A program made the translations under genes and the position numbers. Shown here in pieces: positions 32,212 through 40,284 of a stretch of 43,370 nt of DNA. Source of the DNA: Bifidobacterium simiiventris. Its GTDB lineage: Bacteria; Actinomycetota; Actinomycetes; Actinomycetales; Bifidobacteriaceae. The notes under the pieces are model-generated. The model made no database searches and was not told where the DNA came from. It saw nothing but the letters and a program-made list of their open reading frames with translations. How positions within the stretch are numbered: position 1 is the first letter of the stretch; every line of letters begins with the position of its first letter. The stretch is from positions 1 through 43,370 of the forward strand of contig NZ_JAHBBG010000017.1 of NCBI RefSeq assembly GCF_019331715.1. Reading direction: 5' to 3'.

Positions 32212-35200
32212 CGGGAGCCTCCCTTCTTGGAGTGCTTGGTGCCGCTGACGTACTGGCGGGCGAAGAACGCGCCGCTGAGGACGATCATCGCGAAGCCGAT
32301 CAGCATGGTGTGGACGATGCCGTTGCCGCCGGTGTTCGGCAGGGTCGGGATGATCGTGTTGGTGATCGTGTAGCCGGTGTCCTGATCGCCGGTGATGATC
32401 GGCGATTGGTAGCCGGGCAGCGAGGAGACGAGGCTGAACGATTTGTCCGAGTTCTTCGTGACCTCGCGCACGACGTAGGTCTTGCGTGCGCTCAGCTTAT
32501 GCGTCACGCCGTTCTTGTCCGTGTAGTCGTTGAACGTGTGCGACCATGCGTTGGTTTCGTTCAGCGCGACCGGGGCGCCGAGCGCGATCATGTTGTCGGT
32601 CGACAGCCCGGTTCTGGTCGTTGGACTGCCGGTCTTGCAGTCGGTCGTCGAGTCGCCGGCGACCGTGTCCGCGGCGCCGAATTGGCACTGGTACAGCTGC
32701 ACGTAAATGACCGGCTGGTTGTTGTCGTCGGTCGGCCGCTTGCTTTCCGCATTGCCGTAGTCGTTCCACGCCTTTTGCACGTTGATGCTGGTCGTGTCCG
32801 GCTGGTTCGTGTTCGTGACCGTCAGATCGTACGCATTGACGGTCGGGGTCGTGGGCGTTGACGTCTCGGCAGTACCGGTATCGGTAGCGTTTGCCTCCGT
32901 ACCATTCGAGACGGACGCATCCTCTTCCATGTCATTTTGGACAGACGCAGCTTCTTCCATGTCATTTCGAGCGGAGCGCAGCGGAGTCGAGAAATCTTCG
33001 GTAGAGATCTCTCCGCTCGCTTCGCTCGGTCGAGATGACAAAATGGGAGAGCCGCTCGACCGAGACAGGGTGGAGGAATCGCTCGACTGGGACGACGAGG
33101 TGGAAGAATCGCTCGACTGAGACGATGCGGAATCTGCGATTTGAGCCTGTTCCTCCGCCAATGCCTGGCCGGTGGTGTCGGTGATTGTGGCCTGGTAGTT
33201 GGGCACGCGCTGCTCGGTCACGCTGTAGCGGATCAGCTGGCCCTTGTAGAACTTCGGCAGGTTCTTGAACGTGTACGTCCACACGTCCGGGTCGGTTGTC
33301 GTCTGGGACGAACCGGAACCATCCGTCGTGTCGGAATCCGCGGCAGTACCAGCCGAGCCATCAGACGCCGCGATCTTCTTCGCGTCGTCCTTGGTCAGCA
33401 CGATGCAGCTGCGTCCCCAGATATCCTTGTTGGTCGACGCGCACGTGTCGTTCTCGCTCGCGTTATACTGCGGCACGGGCCAGCCGTTGGAACCGGTCCA
33501 GACGCTCGACAGCAGCCACAGCGTCACCGAATCCGGCCGCTGGCCGTTGAAGTCCTGCTGGTCTTCCCAGCGCTTGTTCACCGTGACGGCCACGGTTGCG
33601 GTCGTGTGCTTGTTGGTGATCGTGAACAGCTCGAACTTGCCGCTCTCGTTGCCTTTCCCACCAGCCGCAATGGCCTCGATCACCGGAGCGCAGACCTTCT
33701 TGCCGTCGGCGTCAGTCGTACCGTCCGTCTCGGCCGCCGTGCATTCGCCGTTCTCGTCGTAGCCGTTGTATCCCTTGATCGGGTCCTCGACCACGCGATA
33801 CGTGTACGGATGCCCGTCCGCGTTGTTCTTCGGCAGGTTCTCCAGCGTCCACTTCCATTCGCCGTTGCCGTTCGGCTTGAGCGTGGTGGTGATGAGCTGG
33901 TCGGAGCAGGTCTGCTCCTTCTCGGTGTTGTTCTCGTCCGGCACCTTGCAGGTTGCGTCGCCGTACACGATGATGCCGATGCCGTCCGGCCGCAGGCCGT
34001 CCTGATCGTCGCCGTCGTCCCAGTGCTTGGCGATCTCGATGCTGGTCGAGTCAGGCTGGTGGATGTTGGTCATCGTGAACTCGTACCCGTTCAGACCGGG
34101 CTTCTTGCTGATCGAGTTGTGGTACTCGTCGACGTCGCCCTTGTGCGCATCATCGTTGGGCACGAGCTCCTCGTCCACGGTGTAGACGTACCGGTTGTCC
34201 TGATCGTCCTTCGCGGGCAGATCGGTCCAGTCGTGCGCCCAGTGGTTGCCGTCATTCAACTTAACCCGGTACTGGTCGGCGTTCGTCGTATCGATATCGG
34301 CCATCTTCTTGCCGTTGCGGTACAGCAGCGCGTACACGGTCAGCCATCCGCGCTTGCCATCCTGATCGTGACGGTCCTCCCAGCGCTTGCGCACGGACAT
34401 GCTCACGTACTGCTTGACCGCATCCTCGACGCGGATCACGTTGCCGGACTGGGCCACGCCGTCGATGATCACCTTGCCGTTGTGCACGGTGAATTCGATC
34501 GGCTCGGCGATCAGATCGTAGCCGGCCGGGGCCTTCGTCTCCTCCAGCTTGTACGTGCCGTTCGGCAGCTGGAACGACTTCGGGCCGTCCGCGCTCGACG
34601 TCCACGTCTCTTCGACGCCGTCGTTTTCGAACGTGGTGCCGGTGAGCTTGAATTCGGCGCCCGGCAGTTCGGCGGTGCCGGAGACGGCGACCTTGGAGAC
34701 GGTCACGTTCGTCTCATCCGGCTCGTCGATCATGACGACCGTGTTGTTGTCCTGTTTCTCGCCGTTGATCGTGACCGTGCCGTCGAGGTTGACGTTGAAC
34801 ACGATGTCGCTCGCGGGACGGTAGCCGGCCGGGGCTTCGCTTTCGTGCAGCGTGTACGTGCCGGGGTTGAGCGTGATGAGCTTGTTCGTGCCGTCGGTCG
34901 TCCACGAGAAGGAATAGTCCTCGCCGGCGAGCGTGGTGCCGGTGATCGTGAGCTTCGCGCCCACGATTTCGCCGACGCCGTCGGTCAGGCTGTGCTTGGA
35001 GACGGTGACGCGGCGGGTCTGGTATTCGTCGGTCATGACGATCGTGTTGCCGTCGAGCGGTTTGCCGTCGTCGCGGGTGACGGTGAGCTTGCCGGTCGCC
35101 TCGTCTTGCGTGACGGTGAACTTGATCGGATCGGCCATGCGGTAGCCGTTCGGAGCCGTGACTTCCTCCAGCGTGTATTTGCCGGGCTTGAGTTCGGCCG

Positions 35201-38200
35201 GCTGCGACTTGCCGGCTTCGGTCGTCCAGATGATCGGCCCCGCGGTCGTGCCGTCGGCGAGCGTGCCGGTGATGCGCATCGACGCACCGGCGATCTCCGC
35301 GCCGCCGAAGTCACGCTTGGAGATGTAGATCTCCTTGGATTCGGGGTGGTGCGTGTTGGTCACGACGAAGCCTGTGCTCGCGCTGCCGGTGACGGCCACG
35401 GTGTAGCCTCTCGGCACGTCGTCTTCCTTCACCGTGTAGGAGATCGGATTGCCGTTCTCGTACTTGAGGAGGTTCTCGAACGTGGCCTTCCAGCCGTTCT
35501 GCTTGTTGAGCGTGACCGTCTTGCCGGTGGCCTTGCCGTTGGCGTACAGCTGGACCTTCACGTCGCCGGGGCGGAGCTTGTCGGCATCGTTAACGTCGTC
35601 CCAGAACTTGCCGACCGTGATCTGCGTGACGGCGGGCGTGTGCTTGTTGGTGACGCAGTAGTGCGTGACATTGTCTGCGTCGGTGTCGGTGCAGTCGGCC
35701 GGCGTGCCAAGCTCGTACTCGGTCTTGTCGGCGTCGCCTTCGGCCTTCTGGTACTGCTCGCGCACCTCGTAGGTCACGGCCTTGCCCTGCTCCATCACGG
35801 GCAGGTTGCCCCACTCGACGGTCAGGTCGTCGCCGACCGCGCTCGGGCGGATCACCTCGTCCCGCGTGGTCATATGCGTCGCCTCGCCGTCGCCGATCTT
35901 CTTCCACAGCTGGAACGTGACGGTTCCGCGGCCACCATCACGGCCGTCGCCGTCGTCCCAGATCTTCGTGGCGCGGATCTTCGTGGTCTTGCTGGCATCG
36001 GCCACAATCACGACGTTCTGCTTGTTGCCGTCCGCATCCGGTTCGCCGGTCGCCGCGTCCTTGCCGTCGACGATCACCTTGCCGGCGTCGGTCACGACGA
36101 TCGTGACCGGCTTGGCCGTCTCGTAGCCGTCCGGGGCCTTCGTTTCGGTGAGCGTGTACGTGCCGGGCGTGAGGTTCTCGAACGTGTGCGACGTCTTGCC
36201 GTCGGCCTTCCACTCTTGCGTCTTAAAGCTCGCGTCGCCGTCCTTCGTCAGCTCGAACTCGGCGCCGGCGAGCGGCGTGCCGCCCTCGTCGGTTTTGAAC
36301 AGCGTGAAGTTCCTCTTGACCTGGCCCTGGTTGCTGACCGGCAGCATGTACGTCTGCAGCACGATCGGCTTGCTCGTGACGTTGCCGTCCTTGTCGGTCG
36401 ACGCGATCGTCGTCATCGACTTGATCAGCGAGTGACCGTCGATCGTCACACCGTCGTAGAACCCGTCGTACGTACCGTCCTTGATGTGATCGTTGCCGGG
36501 GAACACGACGTACCACGCCGGCGGATTGTTCGTGTCGATCTCCTGGTAGCCGCCCTCCGGCTCTCTCGTTTCGGTAACGCGATACACGATGTCCGGGTTG
36601 AGCGCCACCGTCGGGGTGTAGCCGTTCGCGGCGGAGGTCAGGTTCGAGGTGACCGTCGTGGACTTGGACGCGTCGTACGTCCACGTCTTGCCGCTCGCCT
36701 GCGAATCGGCGTTGATCGACAGCTGTTCCACTTTGAACACCGCGCCGTTCAGCGGCTTGCCGGTGTCGCCGTCCGCGTACTTGTAGATCTGCAGCGCGTT
36801 GTTCTCGGACGAGATGCCGCCGAGCGCCTTCTGCACCACGCCAGTCTGCGTGTGCGTGGACGTCGTCTCGCCCACGCCGCTGCCCTTGAGCACCACCTTG
36901 TTGGCGCCGAGGTCGCCGGTGAACGACTCCCCCGGTTTGAGCAGCACACTCGCCTTGTATTCGATCGTGATCGCGCGGCCGTCCGGTATCTTGAACGTCG
37001 TCGTGCGAGTCGTCGGATCGTACGCATACGACGCGCCGGCCACGTCGGCCTTGGTCTTCGTGTCGACGATGCGCATGCTGTCCATGCGCAACGCGAGCGC
37101 CTCGCCCAGCGTGTCGGTCAGAGTGAGCGTCTCGCCCTTGTTCAGCTGGGCCGCGGTCGGGTTCACGCTGATCGAATAGTTGATGTACGGCGCGGTCGCT
37201 GCCGAATACGTGCCGTTCTTGACCAGGATCTTCGGCGGGGTGCCGTATTCGGTCGCGGTGTCCGGCCGCTGTTCCTTGCCGTCGATGGTGATCTTCGCGC
37301 TGTTGGTGTAGCGGTCCCATTCCGGCACGCCGATCAGGCCGTCGAACGTCGTGTCGTAGATGATGCGCAGTCCGGTGGTCGTCTGCGCGGCCTTGAACGC
37401 GGGCGTGCCCGGCGTGATCGTGAACGTGACCGTACCGTCGCCGTTGTCGGTCGCCGTCATGCCGTCGACCTGCACGCCGGACGGGTCGACCGCGCGCGCC
37501 GAACCGGAGATGTAGATGTGCCTGACGGTCTTCTTGCCGGAATCGTTGCCGGGATTGTTCGTAGGCAGCGTATCGGTGATGCTCACCGACTTCGTGCCGG
37601 ATGCGATGTCGTGCACGGTGAGCAGCCAGCGGAATCTGCCGCTGTTGCCGCCGGGCTGGTTGTCGGTGCCGGCGGTCGGGTCGTAATACTGGTAGTTGTT
37701 GCTCTTGGTGAGGTTGTCGACTTGGTTGGTGTGGCTGGCGGTCACGTCCTTGCCCGCGAAGTTGGCGGTGTTGTAGAACGTTTCGCTGGCGCTGACGCCG
37801 GCGTTCATCACGGATTGGTACGCGATGTAGATCTTCGTGCCCTTGTCCAGTGCGTTCTTGAACGTGATCGTGAACGACTTGCGGTCCTTGGCGAGGACGA
37901 TCTTGTAGTTCGAGGACGCGTACGGCTGCTTTTGTTCCGCATCGGTGTACAGCTTGATCGAGCCGAGCTTGATCTTCTGGAAGTCGCCGGCGATGGTGCC
38001 GTCCTGCTGCTTGTCGAGGGTGTCGGTGAGCACTTGGTTGGCCGGCAGCTTTTCGAGCGCGGTGAACGTGGTCAGCCAGCTCATGGTTTTGCCGTCAGCG
38101 GCGGTGTCGACGTACTGCTTCGCCAGATCGACGCTGTTGCGGGTCACGGTTACGGTGCCGCCGCCGCTGCTCGGTTTGCCTTCCTCAGGCGTCACTTCGA

Positions 38201-39824
38201 AGCTGTTGCCGTACTTTTCGCTTTTGCCGACGCCGGGTTCAGTCGCCAGTTCGGTCTGGTAGACGATCTGGTAGACCGGGTACGCCTTGCCGCCGGGATA
38301 CGTCGGCAGCACGGCGGTGCCGTTTTCGAGCTCCTGCCACGTCACGGTCTTGGTGGTCGCCGGATTGTTCCAGTCGTTTTCAATGCCTTGGATCGTGACG
38401 GTGCTGTTCGGGTCCGGCTTCTTGAGTCCGTCACCGAGAATGTCCTTGACCGTCACCTTGCCGGCGGTGTCCCCGCCGCCGCCGATGATGACCTTCCATT
38501 CGATCACGGACTTGCCGGTGGTCGGATCCACTTTCGTGGTGCCGCCCTTGTTCACGTACCAGTTGGTGCTGATCTCGAGCTTCTTGTTGGTTTCCTTGTC
38601 GGTCAGGTCCTCGTCGCTGTGATAGACGACCCTGTTGTTGATGAGTTCGGCTTCGCCTTTCTTGGTCGCGTCGATCACTGATGGGCGGTCGATCTTCACG
38701 TAGTACTTGAGCCGCACCGTCTCGCCGTCGGCCATCTGGTCGATGTTCACGGTGAACCCGTGGGCGCCGATATCGGACGCCTTCCAGCCGCCGTCGTATT
38801 TTTCGGTGAGCTGGGCGTTCTTGTAGATCTCGATCGGATGGTCGGCGTCGTTGAGCAGGGTGAGCAGGTTGCCCATCGTGTCTTTGAGGTTGACGTTGGT
38901 GTTGGTGCCGGTGGAGGTCACGTCGACCACGTAGTAGAAGACGGTCGGGTCGTCGGTCGAGACGGCGCCGTTTTTGATGGCTTTGACCGAATGGACCGGG
39001 TTGACGTCGACGTCGACCGTGCCGAAGCCGGGGAATTCGAATGAGGTTTTGCCGCCTTCGGTGTCGGTGTCGGTTGACTGGCGGATGGTGCCTTCCGCGG
39101 TGACGTAGGCCTTGACGTTGCCGGTGGTGGTGTCGGAGCTGGTGTAGGTGGCGACGATCTTGCTGCCGTTGATGGTGAACGTGCCCTTTTGCACGCCGCT
39201 TTCGTCGTAGATCGGGTAGGTTTCGCCGCTTTTGAAGGTGATGCCCTTGGGCAGGTCGTAGGTGAACGTGTCGCCTTGCTTGATGCCGCCGCTGACGCCT
39301 TCGGAGTTGTTCGGCACGCTCCAGTGCAGCTCGAACTTGACGGTGTCGCCGTAGTTGACCTTCATGCCGGTGGTGTAAGGCTTGCCGCCGATCATGAGGG
39401 AGGTGGAGTTTTTGTCGACCCAGTTTTGCTGGTCGCCGCTCAGGTCGTAGGTGTTGGCGGCGTAGGCGGTGTCGGTGGTGACGATGGCACCGGCGAGGAG
39501 GGTGGCGAGGGCGACGAGGAGCGCGACGGCGCGGATGGCCGCGGTGCGCAGGGTGGCTGTGGTGCGGGTGCGGGTGCGGGAGAAGCCGTTACGGGATGTG
39601 GCGACGGACGGGATCGTTGACGATAGGGAGGATGCCGCAGCGCGGCGGGCAGGATCGCCTGTTGATACGGGATCCGCAACGGTGGACGCAAAGTACGTTG
39701 CGGCATGGGGTGATGACACAGGTACTGCCAATGATTGCACTGGCTTCCCATCGAAGTTACGCCAGCTTTTTGCAATCGTTTGCAGAATTGATCGCCACAT
39801 CCTGTGAGCTTTCCACTTCGTCAT
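32208..39824 (-). CDS. Giant LPXTG-anchored Cna-B/SpaA isopeptide-domain adhesin
   Basis: The product is 2538 residues. An unusual 95-residue N-terminal extension precedes the hydrophobic signal segment (about 96-118) and AYA cleavage site (122). Residues 125-1000 hold beta-rich fimbrial isopeptide-type domains. SpaA-like domains lie at about 1010-1160, 1171-1275, 1498-1600, 1604-1700 and 1705-1803, with repeated T-Y-x-L-x-E-x-x-A-P-x-G-Y. Cna-B domains lie at about 1281-1394, 1400-1491, 1803-1923, 1927-2073, 2077-2339 and 2343-2490, with K-x-W-x-D and YTVxE motifs. LPNTG (2495-2499), a membrane helix and a basic tail form the sortase signal. No sortase gene is nearby, so a housekeeping sortase probably anchors it. 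AGGGAG lies 5 nt before the ATG. The stop overlaps the amylase start. Confidence 0.92.
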   Translation of the reverse strand: MTKWKAHRMWRSILQTIAKSWRNFDGKPVQSLAVPVSSPHAATYFASTVADPVSTGDPARRAAASSLSSTIPSVATSRNGFSRTRTRTTATLRTAAIRAVALLVALATLLAGAIVTTDTAYAANTYDLSGDQQNWVDKNSTSLMIGGKPYTTGMKVNYGDTVKFELHWSVPNNSEGVSGGIKQGDTFTYDLPKGITFKSGETYPIYDESGVQKGTFTINGSKIVATYTSSDTTTGNVKAYVTAEGTIRQSTDTDTEGGKTSFEFPGFGTVDVDVNPVHSVKAIKNGAVSTDDPTVFYYVVDVTSTGTNTNVNLKDTMGNLLTLLNDADHPIEIYKNAQLTEKYDGGWKASDIGAHGFTVNIDQMADGETVRLKYYVKIDRPSVIDATKKGEAELINNRVVYHSDEDLTDKETNKKLEISTNWYVNKGGTTKVDPTTGKSVIEWKVIIGGGGDTAGKVTVKDILGDGLKKPDPNSTVTIQGIENDWNNPATTKTVTWQELENGTAVLPTYPGGKAYPVYQIVYQTELATEPGVGKSEKYGNSFEVTPEEGKPSSGGGTVTVTRNSVDLAKQYVDTAADGKTMSWLTTFTALEKLPANQVLTDTLDKQQDGTIAGDFQKIKLGSIKLYTDAEQKQPYASSNYKIVLAKDRKSFTITFKNALDKGTKIYIAYQSVMNAGVSASETFYNTANFAGKDVTASHTNQVDNLTKSNNYQYYDPTAGTDNQPGGNSGRFRWLLTVHDIASGTKSVSITDTLPTNNPGNDSGKKTVRHIYISGSARAVDPSGVQVDGMTATDNGDGTVTFTITPGTPAFKAAQTTTGLRIIYDTTFDGLIGVPEWDRYTNSAKITIDGKEQRPDTATEYGTPPKILVKNGTYSAATAPYINYSISVNPTAAQLNKGETLTLTDTLGEALALRMDSMRIVDTKTKADVAGASYAYDPTTRTTTFKIPDGRAITIEYKASVLLKPGESFTGDLGANKVVLKGSGVGETTSTHTQTGVVQKALGGISSENNALQIYKYADGDTGKPLNGAVFKVEQLSINADSQASGKTWTYDASKSTTVTSNLTSAANGYTPTVALNPDIVYRVTETREPEGGYQEIDTNNPPAWYVVFPGNDHIKDGTYDGFYDGVTIDGHSLIKSMTTIASTDKDGNVTSKPIVLQTYMLPVSNQGQVKRNFTLFKTDEGGTPLAGAEFELTKDGDASFKTQEWKADGKTSHTFENLTPGTYTLTETKAPDGYETAKPVTIVVTDAGKVIVDGKDAATGEPDADGNKQNVVIVADASKTTKIRATKIWDDGDGRDGGRGTVTFQLWKKIGDGEATHMTTRDEVIRPSAVGDDLTVEWGNLPVMEQGKAVTYEVREQYQKAEGDADKTEYELGTPADCTDTDADNVTHYCVTNKHTPAVTQITVGKFWDDVNDADKLRPGDVKVQLYANGKATGKTVTLNKQNGWKATFENLLKYENGNPISYTVKEDDVPRGYTVAVTGSASTGFVVTNTHHPESKEIYISKRDFGGAEIAGASMRITGTLADGTTAGPIIWTTEAGKSQPAELKPGKYTLEEVTAPNGYRMADPIKFTVTQDEATGKLTVTRDDGKPLDGNTIVMTDEYQTRRVTVSKHSLTDGVGEIVGAKLTITGTTLAGEDYSFSWTTDGTNKLITLNPGTYTLHESEAPAGYRPASDIVFNVNLDGTVTINGEKQDNNTVVMIDEPDETNVTVSKVAVSGTAELPGAEFKLTGTTFENDGVEETWTSSADGPKSFQLPNGTYKLEETKAPAGYDLIAEPIEFTVHNGKVIIDGVAQSGNVIRVEDAVKQYVSMSVRKRWEDRHDQDGKRGWLTVYALLYRNGKKMADIDTTNADQYRVKLNDGNHWAHDWTDLPAKDDQDNRYVYTVDEELVPNDDAHKGDVDEYHNSISKKPGLNGYEFTMTNIHQPDSTSIEIAKHWDDGDDQDGLRPDGIGIIVYGDATCKVPDENNTEKEQTCSDQLITTTLKPNGNGEWKWTLENLPKNNADGHPYTYRVVEDPIKGYNGYDENGECTAAETDGTTDADGKKVCAPVIEAIAAGGKGNESGKFELFTITNKHTTATVAVTVNKRWEDQQDFNGQRPDSVTLWLLSSVWTGSNGWPVPQYNASENDTCASTNKDIWGRSCIVLTKDDAKKIAASDGSAGTAADSDTTDGSGSSQTTTDPDVWTYTFKNLPKFYKGQLIRYSVTEQRVPNYQATITDTTGQALAEEQAQIADSASSQSSDSSTSSSQSSDSSTLSRSSGSPILSSRPSEASGEISTEDFSTPLRSARNDMEEAASVQNDMEEDASVSNGTEANATDTGTAETSTPTTPTVNAYDLTVTNTNQPDTTSINVQKAWNDYGNAESKRPTDDNNQPVIYVQLYQCQFGAADTVAGDSTTDCKTGSPTTRTGLSTDNMIALGAPVALNETNAWSHTFNDYTDKNGVTHKLSARKTYVVREVTKNSDKSFSLVSSLPGYQSPIITGDQDTGYTITNTIIPTLPNTGGNGIVHTMLIGFAMIVLSGAFFARQYVSGTKHSKKGGSR
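32960..33040. repeat. Palindromic element family i, copy C, inside the adhesin gene
   Basis: This is the cleanest copy (81 bp): TGTCATTTCGAGCGGAGCGC to GAGAAATCTTCGGTAGAGAT, then CTCTCCGCTCGCTTCGCTCG to GTCGAGATGACA. It is nearly a full-length hairpin. It encodes adhesin residues 2262-2289, inside a Ser/Asp/Thr-rich stretch that interrupts a Cna-B domain. A partial left-end duplicate (CCATGTCATTTT) lies at about 32928. Confidence 0.92.
39771..39784. promoter_or_regulatory. LacI-family-type operator within the 5' end of the adhesin gene
   Basis: TGCAATCGTTTGCA is a palindrome with a central CG and TGCAA/TTGCA half-sites, the form recognised by many LacI/GalR-family sugar repressors in bifidobacteria. 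It overlaps codons 14-18 of the adhesin reading frame, about 40 bp inside the listed start. It could act as a downstream roadblock operator, or indicate that the true start is further downstream. Confidence 0.5.
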
Positions 39825-39928
39825 ATCTGCTCCCTACAGCACCTTCTCCGTTGAGCATTGTGCCTGCTCTAGCGTCTCCAAGGCCCACCTATGGCCTTAC
39901 GGCGAAGTATACCCCTCTTCTCCGCCGA

Positions 39929-39967
39929 TCTGCAAATGTTGTCATTTGCAGTACTTGCTGCAATTGC
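39929..39967. promoter_or_regulatory. Two further TGCAA-type dyads upstream of the adhesin-amylase operon
   Basis: CTGCAAATG and CATTTGCAG form a perfect 9-bp inverted repeat with a 4-nt centre (39929-39950). TGCAATTGCA is a perfect 10-bp palindrome at 39958-39967. Both lie in an AT-richer stretch 105-145 bp upstream of the start, and share the TGCAA half-site with the site at 39771. They are likely operators for a sugar-responsive repressor. The gap 39825-40274 holds these, a hairpin and a decayed repeat, but no gene. Confidence 0.5.
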
Positions 39968-40028
39968 ATAATAGCGCTCCAACCATTGCGAACGTAGGCA
40001 TCGCGTAACGCATCCCCGCGACACGCAT

Positions 40029-40050
40029 CGCGACACGACCGCGTGTCGCG
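40029..40050. other. Perfect 9-bp hairpin between DUF4032 and adhesin genes
   Basis: CGCGACACG and CGTGTCGCG pair around ACCG. There is no T-run on either side. It may be a transcript-end structure for the upstream minus-strand gene. Confidence 0.4.
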
Positions 40051-40107
40051 TCTCACCGCGCTCCTTCACGCGTCCTCGCGCCCATTCGCGCATCTGGTCA
40101 AACGCAA

Positions 40108-40180
40108 ACGAGCGGAGAGACCTTCCACATCACCAAGGATCGGAAGATTTCTCCGCTCGCTTCGATCGGTCGAAATGACA
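40108..40180. repeat. Palindromic element family i, decayed copy D, intergenic
   Basis: The right arm is intact: GGAAGATTTCTCCGCTCGCT followed by TCGATCGGTCGAAATGACA. The left arm keeps only ACGAGCGGAGAGACCTTCC and has lost its TGTCATTTCGA end. It lies downstream of the DUF4032 gene in non-coding sequence, so it shows the element can decay where not held by a reading frame. Confidence 0.82.
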
Positions 40181-40211
40181 CGCATTCACGGACTCAGGTC
40201 CGCTTGCGTGA

Positions 40212-40284
40212 GGCTCACCGAACTTCCCTCAGGGCTCGCCTACGCGAAGTCCACTGGTCTTCGCGTCCAACAACTCAGTGAGCC
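40212..40284. repeat. 73-bp palindrome overlapping the DUF4032 stop codon (family v)
   Basis: Outer arms GGCTCAC (40212-40218) and GTGAGCC (40278-40284) and inner arms ACGCGAAG (40242-40249) and CTTCGCGT (40259-40266) form an imperfect palindrome. The right outer arm contains the last sense codons (Ala-His) of the DUF4032 gene, and the stop follows directly, so the element is part of the gene's 3' end. It may act as a terminator-like structure. Confidence 0.6.

Noticed and set aside
33141..38681. Very long plus-strand open frame (over 1800 codons) opposite the adhesin gene
   Set aside because: It is an antisense shadow created by high GC and strong codon bias of the minus-strand gene. Composition is rich in Arg/Val/Asp/His, with no domains and no ribosome site. 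The same applies to long frames opposite the YhgE, S9, VWA and TelA genes.
39440..39775. Proline-rich frame MQKAGVTSMGSQ on the minus strand
   Set aside because: It overlaps the adhesin signal-peptide region out of frame, and its low-complexity Pro/Ser content comes from a GC-rich repeat in the correct frame.
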